From Anaerolineaceae bacterium (GTDB lineage: Bacteria; Chloroflexota; Anaerolineae; Anaerolineales; Anaerolineaceae): 27,490 bases of DNA. How positions within the stretch are numbered: position 1 is the stretch's first letter; each line of letters opens with the position of its first letter. Location of the stretch: contig JAQTMA010000031.1 in the NCBI GenBank assembly GCA_028714615.1, positions 1-27,490 on the forward strand, read 5' to 3'. The position numbers were made by a program, and so were the translations under genes. The notes under the pieces were generated by a model, which worked only from the letters and a program-made list of their open reading frames with translations, made no database searches and was not told the DNA's origin. Below, in pieces: positions 24,247-27,490 of the stretch.

Positions 24247-25641
24247 TTATAGTTCTCCATTGCGTGTCTCGGCATGATCGGTTTCGCCAAAATTCTCTTC
24301 AATAACTTGGGTCTCAATACTTGACGGATGAATAGAAGTCCAGATAGGATGTTGCAACAATTCGGATTTAATTTTCGACACGTCCATATTCATCCTTCCC
24401 AGTAACCAATTGGAGAACTCGTCCTTCACTCCCGCACGCCCCGATCCGGTTGGTGGGGCTATTATTCGATTTGCGCAGCTAACCAACAAATCAGCCACCT
24501 GAAAAAATAGGGTACTTTTAGAGTCGAATACATGGACACTAAAACGAGTCAGTCGCCCGTCAAATTTGGGGATAGCGGCCGTATTGAATCTTTCCTCAAG
24601 GTTCGCTTTTAAGGCATTGTCTAATTTGGAACCTTGGGCGTCAAAAAACGCTAGCAAAGAACGAGGCGGCGCGACCCGAAGGGAAGCAAATTCATACTCG
24701 AGTCCCTGGACAATCGAATGGAAATGCAAATCTTCAAGAATCTCGTAGTCCTTGCGGTGCGACCCGGTATAGTCTACAGCATTTAGCTGGAACCGCACTG
24801 TGCTTGCTGAATCCAAAAAGACGTTGACCATTTCTTTGTAATCGGCGATGTTTCGTTCATCCAGATCCTTAAAGTGGAATTCCTTTATTCCCTTTGCAGC
24901 CTGGAATTTCATTAATTTTCGATGTAACGGTCTTGCGTCTGCGAGGAACCAAACGGTTCCAGTAAGAAGAATCCCGGTATTTTTCCCGCTCTCGTCAATG
25001 AAAACTGATATTGTAGGTTCACCAGGTTTGTCCTCCAATGCCAAGAGCCGCTCATCCTCTTTGAGGGTTCCCCTTTTCTTTCTGATTTCCGGATCGGCCA
25101 AGAGAATTTTGTACTGGTTTTGGATTCTGGCGCGCTCCCGCGCGATAGACCTGGATGATGTCAATTTCAGGTATTCCTCGAGGGAGAAACTACCACCCTT
25201 GAAAAGCTCTCCCTCAAAATGCTCCCAATAACGCCATTGAAGGATTGAATCGGAGTTTCTCGTGTCCTCATCACGATTTAATATATAAGCCACCTTATCT
25301 CTCAACGTATTGGTGGTTCCTTCGCGTAAATGGAAGAGTAACTCCCGCTTGTCCTTTTCGGTACGGACCTCGTTCCGGATTACAACGAGCCACTCCGTTT
25401 CGGTTTTTCCCCGTCGAGGGAAACCTACCTTTGTTGAGATCCTGATAAATTCACATTTTTCGTTATTCGGCTCACGTAGAGCGAGAAATTTGGATAGCAT
25501 TTCGGAAAATCCATTAATGGTGTCATTGGTGGATGAAGAAAACCAACCCTCCAGCACGTTATCATCCTCAGAATCCGGATTGCTCCAGAGCGCCAGGAAG
25601 TTATCCGCCAGTTCCTTTTTCAACAGGTCAGTATCACTCAT
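24247..25641 (-). CDS. DUF3800-domain protein with an N-terminal extension
   Basis: 464 residues. The DUF3800 domain starts at about 210 with SVFIDESGK (D216, E217), continues through FHFKDLDE and LLAFFDAQGSK, and ends in FFQVADLLVSCANR. This set of acidic residues matches the family's RNase H-like fold, which is predicted to be a nuclease. The first ~205 residues are a charged helical region with no recognised family and make the protein about twice the usual size. GAGGCG precedes the ATG at 25641. It sits between two HEPN-like genes with gaps of 44 and 2 nt, so it is probably part of the same functional unit. DUF3800 proteins are frequent in mobile and defence regions; the biological role is not established. 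Confidence 0.78.
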   Translation of the reverse strand: MSDTDLLKKELADNFLALWSNPDSEDDNVLEGWFSSSTNDTINGFSEMLSKFLALREPNNEKCEFIRISTKVGFPRRGKTETEWLVVIRNEVRTEKDKRELLFHLREGTTNTLRDKVAYILNRDEDTRNSDSILQWRYWEHFEGELFKGGSFSLEEYLKLTSSRSIARERARIQNQYKILLADPEIRKKRGTLKEDERLLALEDKPGEPTISVFIDESGKNTGILLTGTVWFLADARPLHRKLMKFQAAKGIKEFHFKDLDERNIADYKEMVNVFLDSASTVRFQLNAVDYTGSHRKDYEILEDLHFHSIVQGLEYEFASLRVAPPRSLLAFFDAQGSKLDNALKANLEERFNTAAIPKFDGRLTRFSVHVFDSKSTLFFQVADLLVSCANRIIAPPTGSGRAGVKDEFSNWLLGRMNMDVSKIKSELLQHPIWTSIHPSSIETQVIEENFGETDHAETRNGEL

Positions 25642-25685
25642 GTTCGCCTCTTTCGGATGAATCGAATCGGATCTAGTCCGTGAGA

Positions 25686-27215
25686 TTACATAAGCAGGTT
25701 AGATTTTTCAAATACAACAATCTGCCAACCCAAATAATGAATGATTACGATTAGCCATGTGGAAATTTCTGGAGAATACTCTGCTGTGGGTGACCCGTGC
25801 ATGACCGCATTTCTTGTTGGCCCCAACCATTCTTTCATAAATTCCACCAACATTGACCCCGTCGGTGAAGTGGAAAATTGGCCAGAAATATACTTTAGCT
25901 TTTGGTGAAGGCCATTAAGCTCACGTCCGGTTGCAAGATCGAAGACCTTTTCGCCTTTTCGACTGATCAAGTTACGCAAAACCAGGATATCAGTCAGAAT
26001 TCCTTCTAAAAGAGATAAAAGTGCGGGTATCGCTAATGCGAACTTTCCTTGTTGATGCGCAGTCAGCGCATCCCGCAGATTAGGATATCGAGGACGGATA
26101 GCTTGAGATAACACAAAAGGTTGGAGAATGGTCGTTTCCGAACCGGGCGACCTGGTTTTGCTTATTAAGTCAGGTTCTATCCGGTCCCTCGAGTACAAAT
26201 CGACGTTCTTCACACCGTTCAATAGATACAGGTTAAGAGTGGCGTCGAATGCTTCCTCAAAAGCTTTGCCTTTGACCACCCGCTCTTTGGATGGAAGTTT
26301 GGCGCCTTTTCGATATTGGTCTAGATAACCAAGATCAGGTAATTCGGGGATGAAAAGTCTCCCTGGTTCAGTTTGGGGCCATGCAGCAGAGGATGAAAGG
26401 ACCAAGCGTGGCAATTCAGAGAGCTCGATCGCAGCTGCCGAAACGGCGTCTACCAACTGCTTACTTGCGTCAAATGTAACCCGGGAAATATCTAATAAGG
26501 TTGGTTTTGAGAGGCTTTGTAAAGCGGCCGTAAGCCCGGGAGTAATAGTCAATTGGGATACCATATTACCCATTCGCATCAATCCCTCGCGTATCTCGGA
26601 GGATTGGAACGCTTGATGCAAATTCGAATGAATCCCTGCCAGGACTGTCTCAACCCTTGCTATTTCCGTTACCGTGGCTAGGAAACCCGAGTTATTATCT
26701 GAGAGGATTTTTGCCGCAACTTGGCCAGCGCCAAATAATGCCTGATTAGACTTCCTGAGGTTCTCAACCCATGCCTGGTTTTGGAATATTTGAGCAAGAG
26801 CCTTGGACACATTCTGCCCAGATTGGCTAAACTGGCGAACAGCTTCAGTCAGGTGGGCGTTTACCTGTTCAATGTGTATCTTAATAACTTGATGAAACCC
26901 GGCGAACCTATGTATTTGGATTTCGTTTCCGGCGACGCCGGGAAGCTCTCGCTGAGACCACTTCCGGGCAATATGCAACAAGAGCCGATCGGGCATTCCG
27001 CAAACATCCTGTTCGGATAGTTCCGATCGAACCATCTGATGGTGCAATACGCGGACAGTAAAATCCCGATCTGAAAGATTGGATTTATCCAGGTTAGAAA
27101 GGAATTTGAAATCACCGAAGGAAATAAACCGAAGGCGGATCGTCCCATATCGAGTAGACCGAATTATAGTCAATCTATGCGTTTTAACGGTCTGATCGTT
27201 TTTCGGCACTTCCAT
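25686..27215 (-). CDS. Large protein with a C-terminal HEPN-like domain
   Basis: 509 residues from ATG 27215, preceded by GAGGTG. A GTG at 27227 is in frame but overlaps that ribosome binding site. The N-terminus (1-100) is beta/helix mixed. The centre (about 100-290) is a long, Gln/Ser-rich helical stretch with heptad-like spacing, perhaps coiled coil. The C-terminal third has LRDALTAHQQGKFALAIPALLSLLEGILTDIL followed by TRNAVMHG (R468-x4-H473), which fits a HEPN fold of the kind found in abortive-infection proteins. No signal peptide is seen. It heads the four-gene operon. The HEPN call rests on the motif and helix layout; a non-catalytic HEPN is possible. Confidence 0.68.
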   Translation of the reverse strand: MEVPKNDQTVKTHRLTIIRSTRYGTIRLRFISFGDFKFLSNLDKSNLSDRDFTVRVLHHQMVRSELSEQDVCGMPDRLLLHIARKWSQRELPGVAGNEIQIHRFAGFHQVIKIHIEQVNAHLTEAVRQFSQSGQNVSKALAQIFQNQAWVENLRKSNQALFGAGQVAAKILSDNNSGFLATVTEIARVETVLAGIHSNLHQAFQSSEIREGLMRMGNMVSQLTITPGLTAALQSLSKPTLLDISRVTFDASKQLVDAVSAAAIELSELPRLVLSSSAAWPQTEPGRLFIPELPDLGYLDQYRKGAKLPSKERVVKGKAFEEAFDATLNLYLLNGVKNVDLYSRDRIEPDLISKTRSPGSETTILQPFVLSQAIRPRYPNLRDALTAHQQGKFALAIPALLSLLEGILTDILVLRNLISRKGEKVFDLATGRELNGLHQKLKYISGQFSTSPTGSMLVEFMKEWLGPTRNAVMHGSPTAEYSPEISTWLIVIIHYLGWQIVVFEKSNLLM

Positions 27216-27432
27216 AACACACCTCACTCATGGCCAGTGATAATCGCGACTTGATGCTAGACGATAGAACTTTTCCCAACTTATTTTGGATTCAGCTATT
27301 TTCCAGAGTTACACTGTACGACATATGAAGTAAGCGCGGAACAGCTCTATTGATAGGTGACTGGATTGTGCAAGGGTTTTTCTGTAAATTCCGTCAGGTT
27401 ATTCCCATCGGTTTCTTAAAGTTCCAAGGAAC

Positions 27433-27482
27433 GGGTTGTGGAAAAGTGGAAAGGTGAAGACTTTTCCACTTTTCCACAACCC
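27433..27482. repeat. Perfect 20-bp inverted repeat with DnaA-box-like cores
   Basis: The left arm 27433-27452 begins GGGTTGTGGAAAAGTGG and the right arm 27463-27482 is its exact reverse complement, with a 10-nt loop. Each arm carries TTTTCCACA on one strand (right arm 27470-27478; mirrored in the left arm), plus an abutting TTTCCACT. TTTTCCACA is a known variant DnaA box in cyanobacteria. No T-tract follows, so it is not a simple terminator. The rest of the 27216-27490 gap shows no gene. Confidence 0.6.
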
Positions 27483-27490
27483 CTACGACT

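Noticed and set aside
1..27490. CRISPR array, tRNA, rRNA or integrase/att site
   Set aside because: No regularly spaced repeats, tRNA-like cloverleaf, rRNA sequence or integrase gene was seen on either strand.

Overview
The window is a bacterial accessory or defence-type region. Nearly every recognisable gene is about nucleic-acid processing, conflict or regulation; no housekeeping gene, rRNA or tRNA was seen. Moderate G+C, strong GGAGG-type ribosome binding sites and the gene set would fit a Chloroflexota (Anaerolineae-like) genome, but no marker gene fixes the taxon and this is only a guess.

Left module (about 1-9920). The first 105 bases read as the last 34 codons of a transposase. Next, on the minus strand, is an XRE-type repressor (1228-1620) coupled to a protein with an HEISH zinc-peptidase motif (334-1224), an ImmR/ImmA-like pair. 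Two near-consensus sigma-70 promoters sit back to back in the 362-base gap. The rightward one points through a roughly 236-nt potentially structured leader into an 86-residue unknown protein (1983-2243), a perfect 13-bp hairpin, and then a complete three-gene pPIWI-RE system: a zinc-finger/restriction-endonuclease-like protein (2323-3495), a DinG/XPD-like helicase with candidate Fe-S cysteines (3488-7009), and the pPIWI-RE Argonaute-like protein (7070-9916).

Central module (9883-22565, all minus strand, nearly gapless). Read in the direction of transcription, the order is: ECF-like sigma factor, small unknown partner, ImmA/IrrE zinc peptidase, NurA-like nuclease, HerA-like ATPase, SbcD/Mre11 nuclease, SbcC/Rad50 ATPase with a CxxC hook, unknown 184-residue protein, DUF2971 protein, and a broken HEPN gene. 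This is the four-part end-resection set (HerA, NurA, Mre11, Rad50) that is clustered in thermophilic archaea, here in a bacterial operon headed by its own sigma factor and a candidate regulatory protease. I regard it as the most unusual system in the window.

Right module (22707-27215, minus strand). A compact four-gene operon encodes a large C-terminal HEPN-like protein, a DUF3800 protein, a second HEPN-like protein and a DUF7662-like/GNAT fusion. These look like toxin or abortive-infection-type genes. The window ends in a perfect 20-bp inverted repeat containing TTTTCCACA on both strands.

Working model (inference): the left module is a repressor-controlled, Argonaute-related defence system. 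The central module is a damage- or invasion-induced DNA-end processing machine, switched on by sigma factor release. The HEPN, DUF2971 and DUF3800 genes are accessory effectors, one of them inactivated by a stop codon and a frameshift.
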